A stretch of DNA of 53,667 nucleotides from Chryseobacterium sp. JUb7 (GTDB taxonomy: Bacteria; Bacteroidota; Bacteroidia; Flavobacteriales; Weeksellaceae). Numbering within the stretch: position 1 is the first letter of the stretch; each line of letters starts with the position of its first letter. The stretch is taken from assembly GCF_024806495.1 (NCBI RefSeq), contig NZ_JANUFF010000019.1:1-53667 (forward strand), in the 5' to 3' direction. The notes below the pieces were generated by a model. That model made no database searches and was not told where the DNA came from. It saw only the letters and a program-made list of their open reading frames with translations. Positions 9,490 through 18,759 of this stretch are shown here, one piece after another. A program made the translations under genes and the position numbers.

Positions 9490-10536
9490 TTATTGGGTAC
9501 TATCAAATTTAGGCGACACTAAATTAAAAAATTGAATAAGCACCTGATCTTTTACTCCAAAGATACGCGTCATTAAAATCATGATCATTACCCAGGTTCG
9601 GGGTATTTTTATTTCTGCATTTTTAGAAAACGATGGCTTTTTCTCTATTCTGCGAAGGGCAAATACAGATAAGATAATAGCCCAGTAGCAAAAACGCCGT
9701 ATTCCCGGTTCTGATTCTGGAATTAAAAGAGTGTATTGTAAAGCTTCTCTTAGATTTTCGTGCGCTATACTTGCTAATTTCGTCTGCGCTTTTTCATAAG
9801 ATTCATCATAGTTTTCAGGCTTTAAATACGTAAGGTTCATTTTATACAGATCACGTGGAAACCAACAAAGACCTTCCTGCCGGTCTTCCCAATGGTCATA
9901 TAGGAAATTTGTTATCTGAAGCCCTCTTCCAAATGATATAGCCAGTTTTTGCATTTCACTACTGTGTTTTGCGATTTCATCGGAATAATCGGCAAAAAGT
10001 TCAGTAAGCATTTCTCCGACGACACCTGCAGCATGATAACAATAATCATTGACATCTTCCATAGTTTCCAGTCCGTTTAAGCTTCTTCGTTTCAAAAAGT
10101 TTTGCATTCCATTCCACATCAGGCGCATACAGCGTTCAATTGATTTCTGCTGTAATTCGCTGAATGCAGATATCATTCCTATTACTAATGGCAAATGCTG
10201 AATAAGTTCCAATTCAGCTTTCCGTGTTTGACCTGCAAGTTTAGGAGCTAATTCCAGCGCAAATTCTTTTATATTTTCTTTCGTTTCAATGATTTTAACC
10301 AGCTTTTGACCGTAATAAAATTTTTGGTCTAAGGTCAGAACGGTATCATCTTCAATGGTATCTAATATACGACCTAAAAGATAAGCATTCATCACAACTG
10401 TTCGTAACGGAGCTGGAAGTTCAGGCACAGTTAAAGCGAAAGTACGTGAAACGCGGGGGAATAAAGCAGTAAGACATGCGTCAGCTTCATGAAATAAAAA
10501 TATTTCATGAGTGGGTAAGGGTGTTCTCATTTCCAT
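9490..10536 (-). CDS. squalene/phytoene synthase family protein, close to eukaryotic-type squalene synthase
   Basis: A 348-residue all-helical prenyl-transferase-like enzyme. Both Asp-rich motifs are present: DTIEDD at 59-64 in YLLGRILDTIEDD, and DHWED at 214-218 in ITNFLYDHWEDRQEGL. The wording of both, together with CWFP after the second motif, resembles eukaryotic squalene synthase (RALDTxEDD; TNIxRDYxED...FWP) more than bacterial HpnC/HpnD or CrtB. Head-to-head condensation of two prenyl diphosphates is expected; squalene from farnesyl-PP is a guess. No carotenoid, hopanoid or sterol gene is nearby. The C-terminal residues 270-340 contain hydrophobic helices that could anchor it to the membrane. 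It appears monocistronic. Confidence 0.8.
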   Translation of the reverse strand: MEMRTPLPTHEIFLFHEADACLTALFPRVSRTFALTVPELPAPLRTVVMNAYLLGRILDTIEDDTVLTLDQKFYYGQKLVKIIETKENIKEFALELAPKLAGQTRKAELELIQHLPLVIGMISAFSELQQKSIERCMRLMWNGMQNFLKRRSLNGLETMEDVNDYCYHAAGVVGEMLTELFADYSDEIAKHSSEMQKLAISFGRGLQITNFLYDHWEDRQEGLCWFPRDLYKMNLTYLKPENYDESYEKAQTKLASIAHENLREALQYTLLIPESEPGIRRFCYWAIILSVFALRRIEKKPSFSKNAEIKIPRTWVMIMILMTRIFGVKDQVLIQFFNLVSPKFDSTQ

Positions 10537-10683
10537 AAATTAAATTTAATATAAAAGAGGCTGTTTTTATGATTAATTTTAATTTAATAATGATTTATAT
10601 TGGATTTTTTGCAATAAATAGGTGGCTTTTTTTATTGCGTTTTTAGTATTGATAATGAAAAAATAGTGAAAAGTAAGAATTGG

Positions 10684-11730
10684 CTATACAATGATCCCCG
10701 AAGAATGATCTTTTAAACTTCCTGTTGCTGAAGCCATTACATTAATCTCATTATTAAATCTTAAAACTCCCATAAATGCAAAGATTAAAGCTTCTTTATG
10801 GTCAATAATATCCTTTTCCGGAATAATGACTTCAGCGGTTGTTTTTGATTTTATTTTTTCAATGAGATAGGTATTGTAAGTCCCGCCACCTGTAAAAAGA
10901 ACGTTTTTTATAGGATATTGATTCAAAATATTCGAAATCTGCAGGGCGATATGCTCTGTGAAAGTGGCCAAAAGATCAATGGTTTCAATTCCGTTGAATG
11001 TCGGGAAAATATATTGATTACACCATTCAATACCTAAAGATTTAGGATGATTTCTGTTGTAGAAGTCTAATGAATTTAATTGTCGTAAAAGTTCGTCTAT
11101 AACTTTTCCTTTTCTGGCAAGATCTCCGTTTTCGTCAAAATTTTTATTGAGGTCTTTAGCCAGGTAATTTAATATAATATTGACGGGTGCAATATCAAAA
11201 GCGATTCTTTGCTGGTTTACCCGTAATGAAATATTTGAAAAACCTCCTAGATTAAGGCACGCATCATATTCAGAAAATAAAAGTTCATCACCGATCGGAA
11301 CCAATGGAGCTCCGTTTCCGCCCATCAAAACATCCTGTGTTCTGAAATCATAGATTACAGGTAAACCGGTCTCTATTTTGATTGCTCTTCCGTCACCGAT
11401 CTGTAAAGTGAATTTTTTTTGAGGTTGATGAAAAACAGTGTGACCGTGAGAAGCGATCAGGTCAATATTTTTAAGATGATACTTTTGAATAAAGTCTGAG
11501 GTTATTTTTCCAAGATAAAAACCATATTCGGAATTAAGCTCCAGAAGTTCTTCCGAAGAAAGATGGATTGCAGTTCTCAGTTTTTCTTCCCAAAAAAGAG
11601 GGTAGGGAACAGTTTCAGCGTTAAGAATCCTGAAAGTCCAGTTATTTTGTTTTTTAAATTCTACAAAACAAATGTCAAGACCATCTAAACTGGTTCCGGA
11701 CATTAATCCAATCGCCTGAAAAGTCATCAT
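10684..11730 (-). CDS. anmK: anhydro-N-acetylmuramic acid kinase
   Basis: AnmK opens and phosphorylates 1,6-anhydroMurNAc, recycling peptidoglycan. The 348-residue protein starts with the ATP-site motif GLMSGTSLDGLDICF (7-21), and has HGHTVFHQP (about 95), GGNGAPLVPIGDELLF (about 132-147), NLGGFSNIS and FTGGGTYN (about 278), all family signatures of the ASKHA kinase fold. It is the last gene of a minus-strand operon (13615 to 10684), with a 5-base gap after lptC. The 147-base spacer to the squalene-synthase-like gene suggests that gene has its own promoter. Confidence 0.95.
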   Translation of the reverse strand: MMTFQAIGLMSGTSLDGLDICFVEFKKQNNWTFRILNAETVPYPLFWEEKLRTAIHLSSEELLELNSEYGFYLGKITSDFIQKYHLKNIDLIASHGHTVFHQPQKKFTLQIGDGRAIKIETGLPVIYDFRTQDVLMGGNGAPLVPIGDELLFSEYDACLNLGGFSNISLRVNQQRIAFDIAPVNIILNYLAKDLNKNFDENGDLARKGKVIDELLRQLNSLDFYNRNHPKSLGIEWCNQYIFPTFNGIETIDLLATFTEHIALQISNILNQYPIKNVLFTGGGTYNTYLIEKIKSKTTAEVIIPEKDIIDHKEALIFAFMGVLRFNNEINVMASATGSLKDHSSGIIV

Positions 11731-11735
11731 CCGGT

Positions 11736-12329
11736 CTATTTTTTAGATTCTGATATTTGTTTGGTACTGAAGTTTCCTGAGTTTTTATAGAAAGTATATT
11801 CAGAAAAATCGTCTTTAGCAGTCATTCCATTGGCTCCTACCAGCGTAGATCCGTCTTCCATAGTGACAAAAACGGTATCATGAGTGTAAATACGGTTTCT
11901 TTTCTGATCCCAGTATATGGTTTGTGTAGCAAATTTCTGTCCCTCGTTGGTTGTGATTCTTACATCACCTTTAGCTTCATAGAATTTTTTGTATTCATAA
12001 ATTCTGGCATATTTGGCGGTAAGTTTTCCCGGAACTTTAGGTTTTTTCTTATCAAAAAACTCAATATTAATTCCTTTTCGGGCTTCAACATACGGGCTGT
12101 CTATCAATTCATATTTTTCAATGATGGGGGCCAGTGCTTTAAGCGTTACAAAACCGGAATCCCTCTGGATGATTTTAGCATTATTAATGATCTGTGAAGG
12201 AAAATTCTTGCTTTGATTGCCATTAGCTTTTGTAAGATCCTCCTCACAGGATGTCAATACAAAAAATATAGCACAACTAAAAAGATATGCTATATTTTTA
12301 TATGATATGTTATTTTTAACAGATTTCAT
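11736..12329 (-). CDS. lptC: LPS export protein LptC, lipoprotein form
   Basis: The 197-residue protein has a lipoprotein signal with lipid Cys28 (LTSCEEDL) instead of the single TM helix of E. coli LptC. It then has the OstA/LptC beta-taco fold: EFFDKKK, LTAKYARIYEYKKFYEAKGDV, FATQTIYWDQKRNRIYTHDTVFV, and DGSTLVGANGMTA. It should link the LptBFG transporter to the periplasmic bridge for LPS export. Only 2 bases separate it from the outer membrane protein gene upstream and 5 from anmK downstream, so the three genes are probably co-transcribed. Confidence 0.88.
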   Translation of the reverse strand: MKSVKNNISYKNIAYLFSCAIFFVLTSCEEDLTKANGNQSKNFPSQIINNAKIIQRDSGFVTLKALAPIIEKYELIDSPYVEARKGINIEFFDKKKPKVPGKLTAKYARIYEYKKFYEAKGDVRITTNEGQKFATQTIYWDQKRNRIYTHDTVFVTMEDGSTLVGANGMTAKDDFSEYTFYKNSGNFSTKQISESKK

Positions 12330-12331
12330 TT

Positions 12332-13615
12332 TTATTCAAGTAAACGCTTTCTGAACCATTTATCAGCAAAATTGAAACCAACTCTAAAGTTGATAAAGTT
12401 TTGATTGATCAGGTCATTTTTAAGAGTTCCTCTTTTTCCAACTTCAAGTCCCAGTTCAAGACCACTCATTCTTGTGATACTGCTGTTCTTGAATGGAAGC
12501 AATACCCCTGCAGAAACTCCAAACTTGTTGATGTTTGTCCCGGCAATCTGTAAACTTCCTTTTTCATAGAAAGCTCCATATCTGTAGACTACTCTTGAGA
12601 AGTAGCTTCTGAAGTTGTTATAGTTCGGAAGATACCAACCTCCGGCTGATACTCTGTAAGAATCCTGAAGGTCAAGAGAGTTTCCGAAATAGTTGATGGC
12701 TTCCCCTTTTTTATAATCTCCCTGAAGAGAAAGGAACCATTTATTTTCTTCACCATATCCTATACCCAATGAGGCTTGTAAAGGGATAAGGTTTTTAGAG
12801 CTCGAACTTTTTTGTTCGATGATTGATTCATTGCTTTTTGTAGTCCCTGCAGCATCGGAATAGAAATACGTACTGTTGGTATAATCCGTATTCATTTTGC
12901 TGGTATTACCGAAAGTCGTGGTTGCACCAAATGTCCATTTACGGTCGTTACGGGTATCAATAAGCTGATAGTTTGCTCCTAAAGTAAAATTGAAGTTTTT
13001 GATGCTGTTTTTAGTCTCATACCCATTGATCAGTTCTGCATTGGAATAGGCTAGCTCATTAAGATCGTAAAGATTTCCGAAGTAATAATTTGCTCTTGCC
13101 CCAACTCCGAAATGATCACTTACCTTATATGATAAAGCAATCTGTGCCGTATTTAGTGTACCGCTTCCTTTGAACCTGTTGGCCATAACATTTCCGTCAG
13201 CTAGGTTTTCTGTATTCAGAATATCATAGCTCTTAGAGCTGTAAGGCTGATAAGACAATCCCATTTTTATCTTGGAAGATATCGGGAAAGCCAAAGATAT
13301 ATTAGACAAATACGTAGAATGTTTTGTAGACTTCGTATTATTATAATCGGTTTTGAAGTAATTGTTTTCGTTAGTCGCTTCAAGTTTTATACTTGTAAGC
13401 TCGAAATTGGAGTTATTTGCAGGGTTTGCAAAATTAAAATTACTGGTAAAATCACTTATAAATGCTGTTGATATACCTCCCATAGAGGCAGTTTCAATCG
13501 TATTATCATATTTTACATCTCCAATTCCATAAGTGGCATAAGGTGAGTTACTCAAATTCTGCGCATTTAGGAAATATCCAACCGATATGAATGATAGTAC
13601 AAAGATTTTTTTCAT
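12332..13615 (-). CDS. predicted outer membrane beta-barrel protein
   Basis: A 427-residue protein with a signal peptide (MKKIFVLSFISVGYFLNAQ). The start of the mature part (SNSPYATYGIGD..., SMGGISTAF, NFANPANNS) resembles the plug and first strands of FadL/PorV-type porins. The rest is a run of amphipathic strands and ends near FNFADKWFRKRLLE. It heads the operon with lptC and anmK, so a role in the outer membrane or LPS assembly is plausible, but no function is known to me. Upstream, a near-match to the -7 box (GATATTTGC on the minus strand, about 13633-13642) could drive the operon. Confidence 0.75.
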   Translation of the reverse strand: MKKIFVLSFISVGYFLNAQNLSNSPYATYGIGDVKYDNTIETASMGGISTAFISDFTSNFNFANPANNSNFELTSIKLEATNENNYFKTDYNNTKSTKHSTYLSNISLAFPISSKIKMGLSYQPYSSKSYDILNTENLADGNVMANRFKGSGTLNTAQIALSYKVSDHFGVGARANYYFGNLYDLNELAYSNAELINGYETKNSIKNFNFTLGANYQLIDTRNDRKWTFGATTTFGNTSKMNTDYTNSTYFYSDAAGTTKSNESIIEQKSSSSKNLIPLQASLGIGYGEENKWFLSLQGDYKKGEAINYFGNSLDLQDSYRVSAGGWYLPNYNNFRSYFSRVVYRYGAFYEKGSLQIAGTNINKFGVSAGVLLPFKNSSITRMSGLELGLEVGKRGTLKNDLINQNFINFRVGFNFADKWFRKRLLE

Positions 13616-13754
13616 TCTTTATTTTTAAAACAATGCGCAAATATCTTAAATATTAATGAATTGTAAAAGTTTCATGAGGTTAAAGTTTGTTAAGGGCTGT
13701 TCTTTACACAGAAAATGCAATTTTCGACATTCTTAATACAGTTTAAATTAAACA

Positions 13755-13790
13755 GAAAAGACTGCTCTCAGATAAAGAACAGCCTTTTTA
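13755..13790 (-). terminator. intrinsic terminator after the aldehyde dehydrogenase gene
   Basis: On the minus strand GGCTGTTCT pairs with AGAGCAGTC (13776-13784 with 13760-13768; 9 bp with two G-T pairs, seven-base loop) and is followed by TTTTC. It lies 30 bases after the aldehyde dehydrogenase stop codon. Confidence 0.75.
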
Positions 13791-13813
13791 TATGGTTTTG
13801 ATTGTACCGAAAT

Positions 13814-15133
13814 TTATTTTACTTCCAGAACAGATCTGCTGTGACTGAAATTTTCAAAACTGAATTTTCCGTGATATTTTCCCATTCCTGAAGTTCCGAC
13901 ACCGCCAAAGGGTAAATAATGTGAACCTACATGCATAATACTACTGTTGATTTCAGCATCTCCGCTTGTCGTACGGTTTAAAACATCTTCTGCAAATTCT
14001 TTATTTTCACTGAAAATGTACAGAGCCAGAGGTTTTGGACGATTATTGATTTCTTCTAATGCATCATTAATATCAGAATATGTCATGATCGGAAGAATAG
14101 GACCAAAGATTTCCTGTTGCATAACCTGATCATCCCAGGTAACATTATCCATTAAAGTGGCTTCAAAATGACGGGTTTCCAGATCATATTTTCCACCATA
14201 AATTACTTTTTCGGGAGCGGCTTCCAAATATCCTGCAAGATGTTTGATCTGATTTGGACTCACAATTTTTCCGATTTTTCCTAATGATTCATTATTATAG
14301 GTTGTTTTTAAATAGGCTTTAAATTTTTCTATAAAAGTATCTTTTACAGACTCATGAATATAAATATAATCAGGAGCAACACAGGTTTGGCCACAGTTAA
14401 TCCATTTTCCGTAAGAGATTCTTGTGACTGCTTTGTCAAGATCTGCATCCTGATGAACAATGGTAGGAGATTTTCCTCCCAATTCCAGAGTTAAAGGAAT
14501 TAGTTGTTCAGCCGCTGCTTTCATTACTATTTTTCCGACATTCGGGCTTCCTGTGAAGAAAATATAATCAAACGGAAAGCTTAAAAGAAGCGTGTTTTCT
14601 TCAATGGCTCCCTGAATAACGGCTACGTAAGACTCATCAAACGATTCTTTCACAATGTTTTCAATAACCTGAGCAACATGAGGGGTATTTTCAGAAGGTT
14701 TGATAATGGCTGTATTTCCTGATATTAAAGCTCCGATCAGCGGACTGAAAGTCAACTGTACAGGGTAATTAAAAGGTCCGATAATATAATTGACGCCATA
14801 GGGCTGATAGGTGATCTTACTTACCACGTCAGCGCCGGAAGAATGAGGTTTAGAATCCACAAAGGTGGGCTTGGCCCATTCATCAATATTTTCCAGAAGA
14901 TAATCCAGCTCACTGATAACGATTTGGATTTCTACATATTCTGCTTCCTTTCTGCTTTTCCCCAGATCAGTGTCTAATGCTTCACAAAGAGCATCGGTAT
15001 GATCTAAAAATACCTCACGAAATTTTTTCAGCTGAGTTTTTCTGAATTCTATATCTTTGGTCTGATTGGTTTTGAAAAAAGCTTTTTGTTTTTCGAAAAT
15101 TCCTTTTATTTTCTGTTCTGATTCTTTATTCAT
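13814..15133 (-). CDS. aldehyde dehydrogenase, class 3-like
   Basis: NAD(P)-dependent oxidation of an aldehyde to the acid. The ATG at 15133 (MNKESEQK) gives 439 residues and is preferred; an ATG at 15175 would add 14 residues poor in helix propensity. Seen: FTGSPNVGK (cofactor loop), Glu217 in LELGGKSP, catalytic Cys251 in NCGQTCVAPDY, and EIFGPILPI. The short length and the lack of the first 50 residues of classical ALDHs match the class 3/coniferyl or fatty aldehyde dehydrogenase group. The gene is monocistronic, with its own terminator and a long AT-rich leader region upstream. The substrate is unknown. Confidence 0.88.
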   Translation of the reverse strand: MNKESEQKIKGIFEKQKAFFKTNQTKDIEFRKTQLKKFREVFLDHTDALCEALDTDLGKSRKEAEYVEIQIVISELDYLLENIDEWAKPTFVDSKPHSSGADVVSKITYQPYGVNYIIGPFNYPVQLTFSPLIGALISGNTAIIKPSENTPHVAQVIENIVKESFDESYVAVIQGAIEENTLLLSFPFDYIFFTGSPNVGKIVMKAAAEQLIPLTLELGGKSPTIVHQDADLDKAVTRISYGKWINCGQTCVAPDYIYIHESVKDTFIEKFKAYLKTTYNNESLGKIGKIVSPNQIKHLAGYLEAAPEKVIYGGKYDLETRHFEATLMDNVTWDDQVMQQEIFGPILPIMTYSDINDALEEINNRPKPLALYIFSENKEFAEDVLNRTTSGDAEINSSIMHVGSHYLPFGGVGTSGMGKYHGKFSFENFSHSRSVLEVK

Positions 15134-15384
15134 TTTATTATTTATTTTGATTGATGTAAGTTTAAAATTACACAATATTTTAATTCAGATTTTATGGAGA
15201 AAAATGGCAATGCAAATGTATTGTAGGAAATTATATTGTGTGCAATTTAAAATAATTTTTAATCTAATTTTATTATTGATATTTCCTATAATATGTTTTA
15301 ACTGATGAAAAATTAATGCCAGTTCTTTTTAAGAATATTAAATTTAAATTAAAGTATAATTAAAAAAAATGAGCGAAGATTTTT
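15134..15384. other. AT-rich divergent promoter region, no gene
   Basis: The 251 bases lie between the divergent aldehyde dehydrogenase and holB genes. They contain A/T runs and no credible coding frame, hairpin or repeat. A promoter for the minus-strand dehydrogenase gene must lie here, but I see no clear -7 box for it. Confidence 0.5.
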
Positions 15385-15392
15385 TATCTTTG
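15385..15392 (+). promoter_or_regulatory. -7 promoter box of holB, likely leaderless start
   Basis: TATCTTTG matches the Bacteroidetes TAnnTTTG box exactly. The holB ATG begins 5 bases after it, so transcription should start at or next to the A of the start codon. Confidence 0.65.
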
Positions 15393-15396
15393 AAGC

Positions 15397-16515
15397 ATGA
15401 ATTGGGAGAACATTGCCGGACAGGAAAACCTGAAAAAACTTCTCAGAGACAGTATCGCCGAAAACAGAGTGAGCCACGCCCAGCTTTTCACAGGAAAAGA
15501 AGGATATGGTACACTGCCTATGGTTCTGGCATATGCTAAGGAGGTTTTGAGTCAGGAAAATGAGCATGCCGCTTCAAAAGTAGAGCATTTGAATCACCTT
15601 GATTTACATTTCAGTTTTCCCGTTTTTACAGATAACAGAAACTCTTTAAGTAAAAATAAATTCGAAGAATTCAGAGAGATGATCATGACTTCTCCATATG
15701 CAAGTTATGATGACTGGACAGCTTTTCTGGAATCTGAAAATAAGCAGCTTTTCATTTCAGCTGATGAAATTGATGATCAAAATCAAAAGTTCTCTCTTAA
15801 GAGTTTTGAAGGAGGTACCAAAATTCTGATTGTATGGAGAGCAGATAAGATGAATGTGGCCGCATCCAATAAATTCCTTAAATTTTTGGAAGAGCCACCT
15901 GCGAAAACAATTATTCTTCTTACCGCAGAAAGTACCAACGATATTCTTCCAACGATTCTTTCCAGAACACAGATTGTGGAAGTTCCCAGAATCCAGGATG
16001 AAGATCTGAAGGCTTATTTGAAAAAGAAATTTAATATTTCTGATGAAAAAATAAGAGAAATTACTCACGAAGCTCAGGGAGATTTAAATGACGCTGTAAA
16101 GCTTTTGAATTCGGGAAGCAAGGATGAAGAGTTTGAGAAATTATTTATCCAGTGGGTGCGTGATGCTTTTATGGTGAAAAAGAAACCTGGCTTTTTGAAA
16201 AACATCATTTTGTGGGCAAGAGAAATTGCAGGCTGGAACAGAGAAAAACAGAAGAATTTTTTAAACTACTGTTCGGAAATTTTCAGACTGGCATTGCTTC
16301 AGAATTATCAGTCGGAAGGTTTGGTGTATAAAAAAATTGATGCCAATGGATTTAACTGGGCAGGCTTTTCAAAATTTATCAGTGGGGCAAATATTGAAAA
16401 TATTCTGGAAGAAATCAATACCGCCGATCTTCACTTAACGCGAAACGGAAATCCTAAAATAATCTGGACCGATTTAGGCATAAAATTATCAAGATATATC
16501 CATAAAAATTCATAA
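15397..16515 (+). CDS. holB: DNA polymerase III subunit delta'
   Basis: Clamp-loader subunit of the replisome. The 372-residue protein begins MNWENIAGQENLKKLLRDSI, the typical AAA+ clamp-loader start, followed by SHAQLFTGKEGYGT, a degenerate P-loop as expected for the non-hydrolysing delta' subunit. KFLKFLEEPPAKTIILL (about 162-178) and LPTILSRTQIVEV (sensor/SRC-like motif, here with SRT) follow. The zinc-binding cysteine cluster of other clamp-loader subunits is absent, which is common in Bacteroidetes. It starts almost directly on its promoter box and ends in a strong terminator, so it is transcribed alone. Confidence 0.92.
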   Translation: MNWENIAGQENLKKLLRDSIAENRVSHAQLFTGKEGYGTLPMVLAYAKEVLSQENEHAASKVEHLNHLDLHFSFPVFTDNRNSLSKNKFEEFREMIMTSPYASYDDWTAFLESENKQLFISADEIDDQNQKFSLKSFEGGTKILIVWRADKMNVAASNKFLKFLEEPPAKTIILLTAESTNDILPTILSRTQIVEVPRIQDEDLKAYLKKKFNISDEKIREITHEAQGDLNDAVKLLNSGSKDEEFEKLFIQWVRDAFMVKKKPGFLKNIILWAREIAGWNREKQKNFLNYCSEIFRLALLQNYQSEGLVYKKIDANGFNWAGFSKFISGANIENILEEINTADLHLTRNGNPKIIWTDLGIKLSRYIHKNS

Positions 16516-16521
16516 AAATAG

Positions 16522-16548
16522 ACTCCGGCAGATTGCCGGAGTTTTTTA
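16522..16548 (+). terminator. intrinsic terminator after holB
   Basis: A perfect 9-bp stem ACTCCGGCA/TGCCGGAGT (16522-16530 with 16534-16542) with a three-base loop, then six Ts. Confidence 0.92.
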
Positions 16549-16751
16549 TTTCATAATCAATAAAGAAACTGTAATTTTTATACTTCCAAATTTTTAAATT
16601 ACTCCTTTAACATGCTTTCTGGTTAATATTTGAATGATATTTGTGCTTAAACTTACAAAATCTATAATGTTTATTAGTTTTATAAATATTACATAAGTGT
16701 TTATCAATGAATTAGTTATAATAATTAATATTAAAAATATATTAAAAAATC

Positions 16752-16767
16752 AATCAATCGTTTGATT
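16752..16767. promoter_or_regulatory. candidate TetR operator upstream of the efflux operon
   Basis: The palindrome AATCAA-TCGT-TTGATT has perfect 6-bp arms. Its right arm covers the TTG of the -33 promoter element (16762-16764), which lies 19 bases before the -7 box. A repressor bound here would block the promoter. The site lies 49 bases before the tetR-like start codon, so autoregulation of the whole operon is inferred. Confidence 0.6.
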
Positions 16768-16783
16768 TATCAGAAATCCGTTG

Positions 16784-16791
16784 TACATTTG
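16784..16791 (+). promoter_or_regulatory. -7 promoter box of the efflux operon
   Basis: TACATTTG fits TAnnTTTG, with TTG at 16762-16764 as the -33 element (19-base gap). The predicted leader is about 20 bases long before the TetR-family gene. Confidence 0.7.
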
Positions 16792-16815
16792 CGCCTTGAA
16801 AAAATGAGAGTATAA

Positions 16816-17442
16816 ATGATTTCAAAAGAAGAAAATATATTATATGCTGCCGAAAAGCTCTTTGCCGAGTTGGGTTTTGAAGGAACTTCCACGCGGGAGA
16901 TTGCTAAAGCAGCGAATGTAAATATTTCTATGATCTCGTATTATTTCGGTTCAAAAGAAAAGCTTTATGAAAAATTAGTTGAATACAGGATGAATGAGGG
17001 GCAATTCTTTTCGAAAGATATTTTGGAAAGAACCGATATCAACGAATGGGAAAAAGTAGAAAAAATTGTTGACCAGTTCTCAGGAAGGGTTAGGCACCAT
17101 AAATGTTTCTACAGAATCATGCAGCGGGAGCAACTTCATACCAAGAATCCTCACATGATAGAATTTTTGAAGCAGACAAAAATGGGGTTTCTAATGATGT
17201 ATTCAAAAATATTGGAAAGTGGTTTGGAAAAAGGAATTTTTACGAAGAACCCTCCAATTTATCTTCTTCATTCTACTATAAGCGGAACTTTGTTTTATGC
17301 ATCCAATGCAAAGGAAATGTATAAAGAATTCCTGAATGATACAGAAGAGGAAGAAGCTTTTGACGAAAAGTTTTACACAGAACTTAATAAACATATTAAA
17401 TATTTACTAAAAGACCTTTTAGGTTATGAAGAGAATAAATAA
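16816..17442 (+). CDS. TetR family transcriptional regulator of the efflux operon
   Basis: The 208-residue protein has an N-terminal TetR helix-turn-helix (ILYAAEKLFAELGFEGTST, then REIAKAANVNISMISYYF and GSKEKLYEKL, about residues 8-55) and a helical ligand-binding C-terminal domain. It is the first gene of an operon with tolC-like, hlyD-like and MFS genes, and its last 17 bases overlap the tolC-like gene, implying coupled translation. The palindrome at 16752-16767 overlaps the promoter, so it probably represses its own operon and is released by a pump substrate. The substrate is unknown. Confidence 0.92.
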   Translation: MISKEENILYAAEKLFAELGFEGTSTREIAKAANVNISMISYYFGSKEKLYEKLVEYRMNEGQFFSKDILERTDINEWEKVEKIVDQFSGRVRHHKCFYRIMQREQLHTKNPHMIEFLKQTKMGFLMMYSKILESGLEKGIFTKNPPIYLLHSTISGTLFYASNAKEMYKEFLNDTEEEEAFDEKFYTELNKHIKYLLKDLLGYEENK

Positions 17443-18739
17443 CTCAGTCCTTGCACTTGCCCTATTTGTAGGGTTTGCAAACACAAATGCTCAGGAGAAA
17501 AAAACTTTGACTCTTGATGAAGCCGTGCAGTTGGGTATCCAAAACAGTAAAAATCTGAAGATCGACGCAGCTAAGATCGAAGAGGCTACCGCTGATCTTC
17601 TGGAAGCAAAAAACAGACAACTTCCCGAATTGAAAGTTTCAGGAAGCTATATGTACCTTCCGATAAAACCGAATGTTGATTTAAAACTTCCCGGAGTTTC
17701 CGCAGCGGGTGGTCCTGAAGTCCACCAGGTCGCTTACGGATCTGCTAATCTGAGTGTTCCCATCTACAGTGGCGGAAGAATAAAATACGGAATTCAATCG
17801 GCAAAATATCTGGTGGAAGCATCGAAATTGAGCACGGAGAATGATAAAATAGCCATTGCTTATAATGTAGCTCAGGCTTATAATAACTTATTTAAAGCCA
17901 ACCAGTCTATTAAAGTTTTAGAAGAAAATCTTACAGCTTCTCAAAAGCGTGATGAAACTTTCCTTAAACTTGAAAACAATGGAGTTATTGCAAGAAATGA
18001 TCGTTTGAAAGCTAATCTTCAGACTTCAAACATTGAGCTGCAATTGCTGGAAGCTAAAAATAATTACAATATTGCCAATATCAATATGGATTTATTATTA
18101 GGTATTCCTGAAACCACTGAGATTGAGGTTGACCAAAATTACATCGAAGAAGGAGAAGAGGTGAAACCTGTTGACTTTTATGTAAACGAAGCAAGAGAAA
18201 ACCGTAAAGACCTTCAGGCTTTGGCACAGCAGAGAAAAGCTGCTGAGTTGGGATCGAAAGCAGCGAAAGCAGAAAATCTTCCTTCTATTGCATTTACCGG
18301 AGGCTATGTAGCAGCTGATATTCCTAAATTTCTTACGATTTACAATGCGGTGAACGTAGGAGTGGGAATTTCTTATAATTTATCAAATATCTGGAAAGAA
18401 AATTCTTCATTAAAGCAGTCTCAGGCAAGAGAAAAGCAATTGGCGGCCAACAATGAATTATTAAATGATAATATTAAGCTTGATGTCAACAGAGAATACC
18501 AAAATACAGATTATTCTAAAAAGAGAATTTCTGTTTTCGAAAAATCTGCTGAACAGGCTAATGAAAACTACAGAATCACAAAAAACAAATATGAAAACGG
18601 TCTGGCAACCATGACGGAATTATTGGATGCTGATGCCGCTCAGATTGCCGCAAATGTAGGAGTTATTAACGCAAAAGCAGATGCAGCACTGGCGTACAGA
18701 AAATTATTACAGACTACCGGAACTTTAACAATTAAATAA
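17426..18739 (+). CDS. TolC family outer membrane efflux protein
   Basis: The 437-residue protein has a signal peptide (ALALFVGFANTNAQ) and two outer-membrane-efflux repeats: residues about 25-215 (TLDEAVQLGIQNSKNLKI, AKIEEATADLLEAKNRQLPEL) and about 235-430 (DFYVNEARENRKDLQAL, YENGLATMTELLDADAAQI), as in the TolC fold. It should form the outer membrane and periplasmic tunnel for the HlyD-like adaptor and MFS pump encoded downstream. The start overlaps the TetR-family gene by 17 bases; the overlapping ATG is kept because it gives the only good signal peptide. Confidence 0.92.
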   Translation: MKRINNSVLALALFVGFANTNAQEKKTLTLDEAVQLGIQNSKNLKIDAAKIEEATADLLEAKNRQLPELKVSGSYMYLPIKPNVDLKLPGVSAAGGPEVHQVAYGSANLSVPIYSGGRIKYGIQSAKYLVEASKLSTENDKIAIAYNVAQAYNNLFKANQSIKVLEENLTASQKRDETFLKLENNGVIARNDRLKANLQTSNIELQLLEAKNNYNIANINMDLLLGIPETTEIEVDQNYIEEGEEVKPVDFYVNEARENRKDLQALAQQRKAAELGSKAAKAENLPSIAFTGGYVAADIPKFLTIYNAVNVGVGISYNLSNIWKENSSLKQSQAREKQLAANNELLNDNIKLDVNREYQNTDYSKKRISVFEKSAEQANENYRITKNKYENGLATMTELLDADAAQIAANVGVINAKADAALAYRKLLQTTGTLTIK

Positions 18740-18759
18740 AATTAAGAACTATACCAACA

